DNA of 11,539 nt. It comes from Actinomycetes bacterium (GTDB lineage: Bacteria > Actinomycetota > Actinomycetes > Actinomycetales > Demequinaceae). Positions 6,505 to 11,539 of this stretch are shown here, piece after piece (position 1 is the stretch's first letter; each line of letters starts with the position of its first letter). The DNA is taken from assembly GCA_023442845.1 (NCBI GenBank), contig JAEZXC010000109.1:1-11539 (forward strand), written 5' to 3'. The position numbers were made by a program, and so were the translations under genes. The notes beneath the pieces are model-generated. The model saw nothing but the letters and a program-made list of their open reading frames with translations. It was not told the DNA's origin and made no database searches.

Positions 6505-7710
6505 TCAGTCCTTTTCGGGGGCGGGAGCGGGTAATGCGAGCATGCGGTCGAGCGCAACCCGCGCCTCCTGCTGTGTCTGCTGGTCGACAACAATGCGGTT
6601 CGGCACTTGCCCTGCGACGAGCGATTCGAGAGCCCACACGAGGTGGGGGAGGTCGATGCGGTTCATTGTCGAGCAGAAGCACACGGTGTCTTCGAGGAAG
6701 TGCACGGGCTTGTCGGGGTGGCGGTTGGCGAGGCGGCGCACAAGGTTGAGTTCCGTGCCAATGCCCCACGACGTACCAGGCGCGGCGTCAGCGACCGTCT
6801 TAATGATGAACTCGGTGGAGCCCACGTAGTCAGCGTTCGTCACGACCTCGTGCTGGCACTCGGGGTGGACAAGGATGTTGATGCCCGGTACTTCCTTGCG
6901 CAATGCGTCGACATTCGCCTTGCGGAAGCGGCCGTGGACGGAACAGTGGCCCTTCCACAACAGCATGCGTGCGGCTGCCAGCGCCTCGGGGCTATTGCCA
7001 CCAAGAGGTTTGCGCGGGTCCCACACCACACAGTCGTCGAGACTCAGGCCCAACTTCTCCACCGCGGTGTTACGGCCCAAATGCTGGTCTGGCAAGAACA
7101 TCACCTTGCCGGCACCGTCAACGCCGCCCACTTGGTCGAAGGCCCAGCGCAGTGCGGTCTCGGCGTTCGACGACGTGCATACGGCTCCACGGTTTCGGCC
7201 ACAGAACGCCTTGATGGCTGCTGTCGAGTTCATGTAGGTCAGCGGCACCGTCACGTCAGCAAGGCTGATCTCAGCGAGTTGTGCCCATGCATCTTCAACT
7301 TGGCTAATGCCTGCCATGTCGGCCATCGAGCAGCCGGCTGCCATGTCCGGGAGGATGACGGCCTGATTGTCGTTGGTGAGGATGTCGGCCGACTCCGCCA
7401 TGAAATGCACGCCACAAAAGACAATGAACTCGGCTTCCGGGCGCGCTGCGGCGTCGCGGGCAAGCTTGAACGAGTCACCCGTGACGTCAGCGAACTGAAT
7501 GACCTCGTCGCGCTGGTAGTGGTGACCCAAGATGAAGACGCGGTCTCCAAGGGCCTCCTTCGCGGCGTGCGCGCGAGCGACGAGCGAAGGGTCCGACGGT
7601 GCGGGAAGGTCACCAGGACAGTCCACTCCGCGTTCCGACAACGGGTCGGTGCGCTGCCCGAGCAGCAGCAGCGCGGGAGATGCGGCTGGCTCCGTGAAGG
7701 TCTCGGTCAT
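6505..7710 (-). CDS. nadA: Quinolinate synthase, 4Fe-4S enzyme
   Basis: NadA condenses iminoaspartate with dihydroxyacetone phosphate to quinolinate, a step of de novo NAD synthesis. This is the long form (401 residues) common in Gram-positives. Motifs include ILGHHYQRDEV (60-70), GDSFKLAR (78-85) and VHFMAESADIL (101-111). The expected cluster ligands are C127 (PDMAAGCSMAD), C256 (WKGHCSVHGRF) and C344 or C346 (EDTVCFCSTMN). NSTAAIKAF (161-169) and HPECQHEV (282-289) are also typical. The ATG at 7708-7710 lacks a ribosome site; an AACAAT box ends 6 nt upstream, so a leaderless start is possible. The usual partners nadB and nadC are not adjacent. Instead a DUF3043 gene follows. The nearby plus-strand gene erpA encodes an Fe-S carrier that could serve this cluster, though the two are not in one operon. 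Confidence 0.96.
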   Translation of the reverse strand: MTETFTEPAASPALLLLGQRTDPLSERGVDCPGDLPAPSDPSLVARAHAAKEALGDRVFILGHHYQRDEVIQFADVTGDSFKLARDAAARPEAEFIVFCGVHFMAESADILTNDNQAVILPDMAAGCSMADMAGISQVEDAWAQLAEISLADVTVPLTYMNSTAAIKAFCGRNRGAVCTSSNAETALRWAFDQVGGVDGAGKVMFLPDQHLGRNTAVEKLGLSLDDCVVWDPRKPLGGNSPEALAAARMLLWKGHCSVHGRFRKANVDALRKEVPGINILVHPECQHEVVTNADYVGSTEFIIKTVADAAPGTSWGIGTELNLVRRLANRHPDKPVHFLEDTVCFCSTMNRIDLPHLVWALESLVAGQVPNRIVVDQQTQQEARVALDRMLALPAPAPEKD

Positions 7711-7716
7711 GGCCCT

Positions 7717-7722
7717 ATTGTT
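7717..7722 (-). promoter_or_regulatory. Possible -10 box of nadA
   Basis: On the minus strand AACAAT lies 6 nt from the nadA ATG, the same geometry as the clearer boxes in this window, but its first base departs from TANNNT. It is listed with low confidence because no Shine-Dalgarno sequence precedes nadA and some leaderless promoter is expected. Confidence 0.25.
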
Positions 7723-7796
7723 CCACGCGGAGCCCGCGCCGAGCCCCGGCGCCCACCGGTCCGCTTTCGTGCGAGCAAGCCGTCACACTTAATGGC

Positions 7797-8771
7797 ATGC
7801 AAATGGTGTGGTGCGTTCAGTCATGGCCCGGCGGGCTCGGCCCGGATGCTGTCGCGCAAGACGTTGCCCGCTCGGTCGACTTGGTGGCGCCGCATGTGAA
7901 CCTCGCAGTTCGGACGTTTGGAGATGGTGGTCCACGCAGTGCGGACGCCTTGACGGGAATCACTCGAGAGCGGGTTGGGGGAGCGGACGTAATGCGTCGC
8001 GCTGGCGTCGCGTGGCTGTGTCCTGCTCGTGGCGCCTCCCGCTGGGACCCCGTCGGTTTGTCCGCAACGCTCATCGGATTGGCATCTGACGCGTCACAAC
8101 GCGAGCGCGTCGTGGTCCCGTTGGGCGATGTGCCGCCTGCGGGTGACGCGGCTGCACTGTGGGGTCCCTCGGTTGAGGCATTCCGGCACGCGCTCAAGCC
8201 GCTCGACATTCTCGCGCTCGTCACCTCCGACAGACCACTCCTCGGGTTTCATGGCATGAGCGCGGCACTCCTCGATGGCAAGGAGGCAGATGCGGCGATC
8301 GCGGCTGCCGCGCAGGCCCAGGAGGAGCGATGGGCGGGTCTCGCACTCGAAGCCGACGCCGTGGCGGCGGTGTCCTCCTTCGTGGGCCCCGCACGCCCAT
8401 CCGACGTGCCTGGCACTGGTGCGGCCGGCGGCCTTGCCTACGCGCTTCACGTGAGTGGAGCGCGCCTTGCCCCCGCGTTCAGGGTGCTTGTTGACGAAGC
8501 AGGCGTGGCTGATGCCGTCGCCAATGCTGACGTCGCGGTCATCGTCACAGCAGAGCTGACACCGCGCACGCTGGACCACGGACTGGTGCCAGCGGTGGCC
8601 GCCGCAGCGGCCGGACGAGGAATCCCCACCGTCGTCTTGTCCGAGACGCTTCACGTGGGAAAACGAGACCTCATGGCCGCAGGCGTCGACTCCGCCCACC
8701 AAGCAGTTGCCGGGCACGATGGCCTCCGCGAAGGGGTGCGGCGAGTGCTGCACACGTGGGCGCGCGCGTGA
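7797..8771 (+). CDS. Glycerate-kinase-family protein with degenerate active site
   Basis: The 324-residue protein keeps the family's fold signatures but not its catalytic ones. Conserved landmarks are the FGDGGP segment (41-46, compare ADGGEG), DRPLLGFHGMSA (145-156), PGTGAAGGLAYAL (205-217, the hallmark of glycerate kinases), ADVAVIVTAE (244-253) and LHVGKRDLMAAGV (285-297). The N-terminal DSFKGS motif is missing (QSWPGGLG instead). The QKGA segment has become DGKEA, and the phosphate/substrate motif TGEGxxDxQxxxGK reads TAELTPRTLDHGL, losing the glycine, the aspartate and the lysine. The GGSATND loop is also not seen. Kinase activity is therefore doubtful. The frame is intact and normal in codon use, so the gene appears maintained. 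Starts at 7797 or 7803 are both possible; neither has a clear ribosome site. It ends at its own hairpin upstream of erpA. Confidence 0.75.
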   Translation: MQMVWCVQSWPGGLGPDAVAQDVARSVDLVAPHVNLAVRTFGDGGPRSADALTGITRERVGGADVMRRAGVAWLCPARGASRWDPVGLSATLIGLASDASQRERVVVPLGDVPPAGDAAALWGPSVEAFRHALKPLDILALVTSDRPLLGFHGMSAALLDGKEADAAIAAAAQAQEERWAGLALEADAVAAVSSFVGPARPSDVPGTGAAGGLAYALHVSGARLAPAFRVLVDEAGVADAVANADVAVIVTAELTPRTLDHGLVPAVAAAAAGRGIPTVVLSETLHVGKRDLMAAGVDSAHQAVAGHDGLREGVRRVLHTWARA

Positions 8772-8785
8772 GTCATGATGGAATT

Positions 8786-8814
8786 GCCCAACGCCGTAGG
8801 GCGTTGGGTGTTTC
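8786..8814 (+). terminator. Intrinsic terminator of the glycerate-kinase-like gene
   Basis: A 9-bp perfect GC-rich stem (8787-8795 with 8800-8808), a GTAG loop and a following TGTTT run lie 14 nt after the stop codon at 8771. It separates this gene from erpA. Confidence 0.75.
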
Positions 8815-8834
8815 CGAAGGCGCGCGGAGAGTCG

Positions 8835-8840
8835 TACTCT
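8835..8840 (+). promoter_or_regulatory. -10 box of the erpA promoter
   Basis: TACTCT fits TANNNT and lies after the upstream terminator. A weak -35 candidate, TTCCGA, is at 8812-8817 with a 17-nt spacer. Unlike its neighbours, erpA would have a leader of about 25 nt carrying a strong AAGGAGG ribosome site (8861-8867) spaced 5 nt from the ATG. Confidence 0.45.
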
Positions 8841-8872
8841 AGGAGACATCCCGCTTATTAAAGGAGGCGCGT

Positions 8873-9226
8873 ATGACGGATATCGTGACCGACGTTCCCA
8901 CGCACGGCGTGGTGGTGACTGACGCCGCCGCCGCCAAGGTGAAGAGCCTCCTGGCCCAGGAAGGTCGTGACGACCTGCGCCTGCGCCTCGCGGTTCAGCC
9001 TGGTGGTTGCTCGGGCTTGATCTATCAGCTTTATTTCGACGAGCGCACACTCGAAGGCGATGCTGTTCGCGACTTCGACGGCGTGCAGGTGATTATCGAC
9101 AAGATGTCGGTTCCGTACCTCGAGGGTGCGACCATCGACTTTGCCGACACCATTGAGAAGCAAGGCTTCACGATCGACAACCCGAATGCAGGAAGTTCCT
9201 GCGCGTGCGGCGACTCGTTTAGCTGA
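8873..9226 (+). CDS. erpA: A-type Fe-S cluster carrier/insertion protein (HesB/IscA family)
   Basis: The 117-residue protein delivers Fe-S clusters to target enzymes in the cytoplasm. It has the whole A-type domain with three conserved cluster-binding cysteines, C46 in QPGGCSGLIYQL and C110/C112 in GSSCACGDSF. The stretch VTDAAAAKVKSLL near the N-terminus and VPYLEGATIDF (80-90) are also typical. The ErpA/IscA/SufA names cannot be separated firmly by motif; erpA is the common name for this isolated actinobacterial copy. The start at 8873 has AAGGAGG 5 nt upstream, the strongest ribosome site in the window. It has its own promoter and a terminator placed inside the convergent TusA-like gene, so it is a single-gene unit. 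Likely clients in view include NadA. Confidence 0.95.
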   Translation: MTDIVTDVPTHGVVVTDAAAAKVKSLLAQEGRDDLRLRLAVQPGGCSGLIYQLYFDERTLEGDAVRDFDGVQVIIDKMSVPYLEGATIDFADTIEKQGFTIDNPNAGSSCACGDSFS

Positions 9227-9232
9227 TCGACA

Positions 9233-9472
9233 TCAGCGTTCGAGACGGACGGTGAGGGCCCAGGCCCCGCCGTCCGTTTCTTTTTCCCCGATGAACGTGT
9301 GGCCGGTCATACGCGCCCATGCGGGGACATCCAGCCGGGCCGCGATGTCCGTTGCCAAGACCGTGAGCGTGGCGCCGGCGCTGCGCCCGGTCGCTGCCTT
9401 GGCCAACATGATGATGGGCACGGGACACGCGGTGCCCGTTGCGTCGATCACGTCATCGGCGGGTGCGTTCAT
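9233..9472 (-). CDS. TusA-like sulfurtransferase (sulfur carrier)
   Basis: The 79-residue protein is a complete SirA/TusA-like domain. It contains the family signature DATGTACPVPIIMLAKA (10-26), with the sulfur-carrying cysteine C16 in CPVP, followed by TLTVLATDIAARLDVPAWARMTGH, which matches the second half of the fold. C16 is its only cysteine. TusA-type proteins accept persulfide sulfur, usually from a cysteine desulfurase, and pass it on for tRNA thiolation, molybdenum cofactor or sulfur metabolism. Its start overlaps the stop of the upstream desulfurase-like gene by 4 nt (ATGA), so the two are translationally coupled and probably work together. The final destination of the sulfur is not indicated. 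Its 3' end contains, in antisense, the erpA terminator. It converges with erpA, with 6 nt between the stop codons. Confidence 0.88.
   Translation of the reverse strand: MNAPADDVIDATGTACPVPIIMLAKAATGRSAGATLTVLATDIAARLDVPAWARMTGHTFIGEKETDGGAWALTVRLER
9245..9285 (+). terminator. Intrinsic terminator of erpA inside the TusA-like gene
   Basis: The stem ACGGACGG (9245-9252) pairs with CCGTCCGT (9270-9277), with further G/C pairing possible in the loop, and is followed by a T-rich tract TTTCTTTTT. It begins 19 nt after the erpA stop but lies wholly within the coding sequence of the convergent TusA-like gene, so the same bases encode its C-terminal residues. Confidence 0.8.
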
Positions 9473-10605
9473 GAGTGACCACCGGGGGCGCCGAGGCGGG
9501 AACGAATCCGCTCGAGCGCACGCGGCAATTCGGCGAGGAACGCGTCGATGTCGCTATCGGTCACGGTGGGAGGCAGGGACAAGCGCACATTGCCGTGGGT
9601 GAGGGCGCCCACCGCTGCAAGGACGCGTGACGGCTCAAGAGTTCCCGTCGCACATGCAGACCCAGAGCCAATAGCGAATCCGGCGCGGTCGAGCTCGGAC
9701 ACAAGCGCCTCGCCATCGGCGTAGAGGCATGAGAACGTCAGCACGTGCGGGAGTCGCTCGTGCGGGTCGCCCAGAAGGTCGATGCCGTCAAGCATTGCGA
9801 CACCCTCACGCACGCGGTCGATGAGGCGTCGAAGGTGCGTGTCCGTGTCTGCGCGTTGTTCGTGGCGTTCCTGAAGTGCGACCGCTGCCGCGAGGGCAAG
9901 CGCCACATTGACCCCGCCGGACTCAAAACCGTCGCGCCCGGCCCACACGGGCAGCCACCTCGTACGAGGCGTCGTCGCGATGACCGCGATGCCCGCCGGG
10001 CCGCCCCAGTCGGCTGCGTGCCCCACCAATGCATCCCAGCGACGCGGGGGTTCAATGTGCCCGATGCTTGCTGTTGCATCAACGAGAAGCGGCACCCCGG
10101 CGGCGTCGGTAATCTCCGCGAGGTGCTCAAGCCGTTGGACCGTCCCAATCTCCTGGTTGGCATGCTGGACCGCGGCGAGCGCGGCACCGGGAACGGCGAG
10201 ATCGGCGCTCAGAGCGTCGGCGTCGATGTGGCCCTCACGATCAACCGGGATTGTCGCAAGCGCATCACCGCGGACCGCGTGCGCAGCGTCGACCACCGCG
10301 TCCCGTTCCGTCGCGCCCACGACGATGCGGTCCGAGCCGCGTCTCGCCGCCACCATTCCGGCGACCACTCGCTCAAAGGCAAGATGAGGAGACGGCATGA
10401 AGTGGACGTGTTCTGGGCGGGCGCCAATGATGTCGGCGATGGCCTCGCGAGACCCGTCGAGGAGCGCGCGAGAGCGGCGCGACTCGGTGCCAAGCCGGGA
10501 CGGATCGGCCCACCCGTCGGCAATTCCGGCGACGACAGCGTCGGCGACACGCCGAGAGAGTGGTTGAGACCCGCCAGCATCGAGGTAGACCCGGGACCTT
10601 TGCAT
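9469..10605 (-). CDS. Cysteine-desulfurase-like protein lacking the PLP lysine (no lysines at all)
   Basis: The 378-residue protein is a class V aminotransferase-fold homologue of IscS/NifS. It keeps YLDAGGSQPL near the N-terminus, QHANQEIGTVQ (147-157), VDATASIGH (175-183, D176 being the cofactor-ring aspartate), GGPAGIAV (201-208) and the catalytic-cysteine loop GSGSACATGTLEPS with C318, then VRLSLPP with R341. However, the PLP lysine of the HK motif is replaced: aligning on the following GP, lysine becomes D199 and the preceding histidine A198. The histidine that stacks on PLP is R101 here and the conserved glutamine is A179. I find no lysine anywhere in the protein, so an internal aldimine cannot form. 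It may be a pseudoenzyme, a sulfur relay or scaffold, or use altered chemistry. The frame is intact. It overlaps the TusA-like gene by 4 nt. The ATG at 10605 follows a TACCGT box by 6 nt, suggesting a leaderless start. Confidence 0.88.
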   Translation of the reverse strand: MQRSRVYLDAGGSQPLSRRVADAVVAGIADGWADPSRLGTESRRSRALLDGSREAIADIIGARPEHVHFMPSPHLAFERVVAGMVAARRGSDRIVVGATERDAVVDAAHAVRGDALATIPVDREGHIDADALSADLAVPGAALAAVQHANQEIGTVQRLEHLAEITDAAGVPLLVDATASIGHIEPPRRWDALVGHAADWGGPAGIAVIATTPRTRWLPVWAGRDGFESGGVNVALALAAAVALQERHEQRADTDTHLRRLIDRVREGVAMLDGIDLLGDPHERLPHVLTFSCLYADGEALVSELDRAGFAIGSGSACATGTLEPSRVLAAVGALTHGNVRLSLPPTVTDSDIDAFLAELPRALERIRSRLGAPGGHS

Positions 10606-10611
10606 GGCAAA

Positions 10612-10617
10612 ACGGTA
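10612..10617 (-). promoter_or_regulatory. -10 box of the leaderless desulfurase-like/TusA promoter
   Basis: On the minus strand TACCGT fits TANNNT and is separated by 6 nt from the ATG at 10605. It shares its TA with one end of the palindrome at 10616-10627. Confidence 0.5.
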
Positions 10618-10627
10618 TCGCGCGATA
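10616..10627. repeat. 12-bp palindrome joining two divergent -10 boxes
   Basis: TATCGCGCGATA is a perfect palindrome centred in the 32-nt gap between the desulfurase-like gene and ctaC. Its two ends provide the TA of each -10 box. It may be an operator, or only a by-product of two mirror-image promoters. Confidence 0.45.
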
Positions 10628-10631
10628 GTAT
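10626..10631 (+). promoter_or_regulatory. -10 box of the leaderless ctaC promoter
   Basis: TAGTAT fits TANNNT well and is followed by 6 nt before the ctaC GTG at 10638. No -35 box is clear; the expected site falls at the start of the divergent gene. Confidence 0.5.
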
Positions 10632-10637
10632 GCAGGG

Positions 10638-11498
10638 GTGGCTACCTTGTCCCCTGTAGCGTCCCGCGGCCTGCGCACTGTTGCCTTGGTCGCCGGAGCA
10701 TCGTCCCTGCTCGTTGGCTGTGCCGGCCAAGCGAAACCGAATGGTTTGCCCTCGGAACCCGGCATCACGAATCACACCGGTCGAATCATCGACCTGTGGG
10801 ACTATTCGTGGATCGCCGCTCTCGCTGTTGGAGCTGTCACGTGGGCCCTCATCCTCTGGAGCGTCGCGGTTTACCGCAAGCGCAAGGGCGATGACAAGAT
10901 CCCCGAGCAGACCCGTGCACACGTCCCGCTCGAGTTGATGTACGTGATGGTTCCGCTCATCATGGTCGCCGCTTTGTTCCGTTGGACCGTGGTCGACACC
11001 GCCGCTGTCACCGACACGTCCGGCGATCCCGACGTTCGCATCCAAATGATCGGCAAGCAATGGGCCTGGGACATCAACTATCTCGACGACGAGGTGTACA
11101 CGTCGGGTGTCCAGGCGCGGCTGACAGGGGAGCCGGGTGTCGAAGAGACGCTCACGGACCTCTACCTCCCCGTTGGCGAACTTGTTGACATTCAGCTCAA
11201 CTCGCGCGACGTCATCCACTCGTTCTGGGTTCCCGCCTTCCTCAACAAGCTCGACATGGTCCCCGGTCGCACGAGCCACATGCAGTTCATTCCTCAAAAG
11301 GAAGGCGTGTACCAGGGCAAGTGCGCTGAGTTGTGTGGTGAGTACCACGCGTCGATGCTGTTCAACGTCAAGGTCGTCGACCGCGAGGAGTACGACGCCT
11401 ACATCGAAAGTCTTCGTGAGCAGGGCAATGTGGGGTCCATCGGCCTCGAGTACAGCCGTCTGCCAAACGCCGCGCTCGACAAGGGCGAGGAGGGATAA
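10638..11498 (+). CDS. ctaC: Cytochrome c oxidase subunit II, CuA-containing lipoprotein
   Basis: Subunit II takes electrons from cytochrome c into the aa3 oxidase through the two-copper CuA centre outside the membrane. The 286-residue protein starts with a lipoprotein signal (hydrophobic 13-27, lipobox LVGC, C28 as the lipid-modified residue). Two membrane helices follow at about 57-79 and 98-119. The outer cupredoxin domain has the electron-entry motif KQWAWD (140-145) and the full CuA ligand set H194, C229, E231, C233, H237 and M240 in the stretch from VIHSFWVP to CAELCGEYHASM. GTG 10638 is chosen because it gives a complete signal peptide and a TAGTAT box ends 6 nt upstream. The subunit I gene follows 2 nt after the stop, forming an operon. 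No C-terminal cytochrome c domain is fused. Confidence 0.96.
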   Translation: MATLSPVASRGLRTVALVAGASSLLVGCAGQAKPNGLPSEPGITNHTGRIIDLWDYSWIAALAVGAVTWALILWSVAVYRKRKGDDKIPEQTRAHVPLELMYVMVPLIMVAALFRWTVVDTAAVTDTSGDPDVRIQMIGKQWAWDINYLDDEVYTSGVQARLTGEPGVEETLTDLYLPVGELVDIQLNSRDVIHSFWVPAFLNKLDMVPGRTSHMQFIPQKEGVYQGKCAELCGEYHASMLFNVKVVDREEYDAYIESLREQGNVGSIGLEYSRLPNAALDKGEEG

Positions 11499-11500
11499 GC

Positions 11501-11539
11501 ATGGCAACGATGGCTTATGAATCGAAGGGCACCGTTGAG
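11501..11539 (+). CDS. ctaD: Probable cytochrome c oxidase subunit I, first 13 codons
   Basis: Only 13 codons are in the window (MATMAYESKGTVE). The ATG at 11501 follows the ctaC stop by 2 nt and has a strong GAGGAGGG ribosome site (11487-11494) inside the end of ctaC, which indicates coupled translation. The name rests on gene order, since ctaD usually follows ctaC in actinobacteria; the residues themselves are too few to identify it. Confidence 0.65.
   Translation, partial: MATMAYESKGTVE

Noticed and set aside
6607..7899. A 430-codon plus-strand open frame opposite nadA
   Set aside because: The minus strand encodes a full-length NadA with all cluster cysteines; the plus frame has no recognisable domain and overlaps the start of the next gene.
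8094..9050. A minus-strand open frame across the end of the glycerate-kinase-like gene and erpA
   Set aside because: It crosses a terminator, a promoter and the start of erpA, and shows no protein-family features.
9469..10605. Calling the desulfurase-like gene a pseudogene
   Set aside because: There is no frameshift or internal stop, the length is normal for the family, the cysteine loop is kept and it is translationally coupled to an intact partner, all of which favour a functional protein.
10209..11507. A 432-codon minus-strand open frame opposite ctaC
   Set aside because: It is a GC-driven shadow; ctaC on the plus strand has complete CuA ligands, lipobox and membrane helices, and the minus frame also runs into the desulfurase-like gene in another frame.

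Overview
The window is a dense stretch of ordinary-looking chromosome from a high-GC Gram-positive bacterium, most likely an actinobacterium of the Micrococcales type. The reasons are strong G/C preference at third codon positions, a DUF3043 protein (a family known from Actinobacteria), a lipoprotein-type cytochrome c oxidase subunit II, and many promoters in which a TANNNT -10 box lies 6-7 nt from the start codon, so that the mRNA would be leaderless. No mobile element, CRISPR array, rRNA or tRNA was seen.

Layout, left to right. On the minus strand lie the 5' end of the E2 acyltransferase gene (sucB type) and, upstream of it, lpdA (E3), a 2-oxo-acid dehydrogenase unit. A small conserved actinobacterial protein (1716-2051, plus) follows and is separated from pepA (minus) by a bidirectional hairpin terminator. 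pepA and pyrD (plus) diverge from a 31-bp gap holding two back-to-back -10 boxes. pyrD ends at a second large hairpin shared with a convergent aldo/keto reductase gene (minus), whose promoter region carries a LacI-type palindrome. Further right, nadA and a DUF3043 membrane protein gene form a minus-strand pair. A glycerate-kinase-like gene and erpA (plus) follow, then a minus-strand pair made of a cysteine-desulfurase-like gene and a TusA-like sulfurtransferase gene, and finally ctaC and the first codons of ctaD (plus).

The genes cover central metabolism: the TCA/2-oxo-acid dehydrogenase complex, pyrimidine and NAD synthesis, Fe-S cluster insertion and terminal respiration. NadA is a 4Fe-4S enzyme and a plausible client of Fe-S carriers such as ErpA. 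PyrD passes electrons to quinone and CtaC/CtaD form the terminal oxidase.

The most unusual object is the cysteine-desulfurase homologue at 9469-10605. It keeps the fold signature and the catalytic-cysteine loop, but the PLP-binding lysine is replaced and there is no lysine anywhere in its 378 residues. It overlaps the TusA-like gene by 4 nt, so the pair looks like a sulfur-transfer unit that cannot use the standard desulfurase mechanism. The neighbouring glycerate-kinase homologue has also lost its catalytic motifs.
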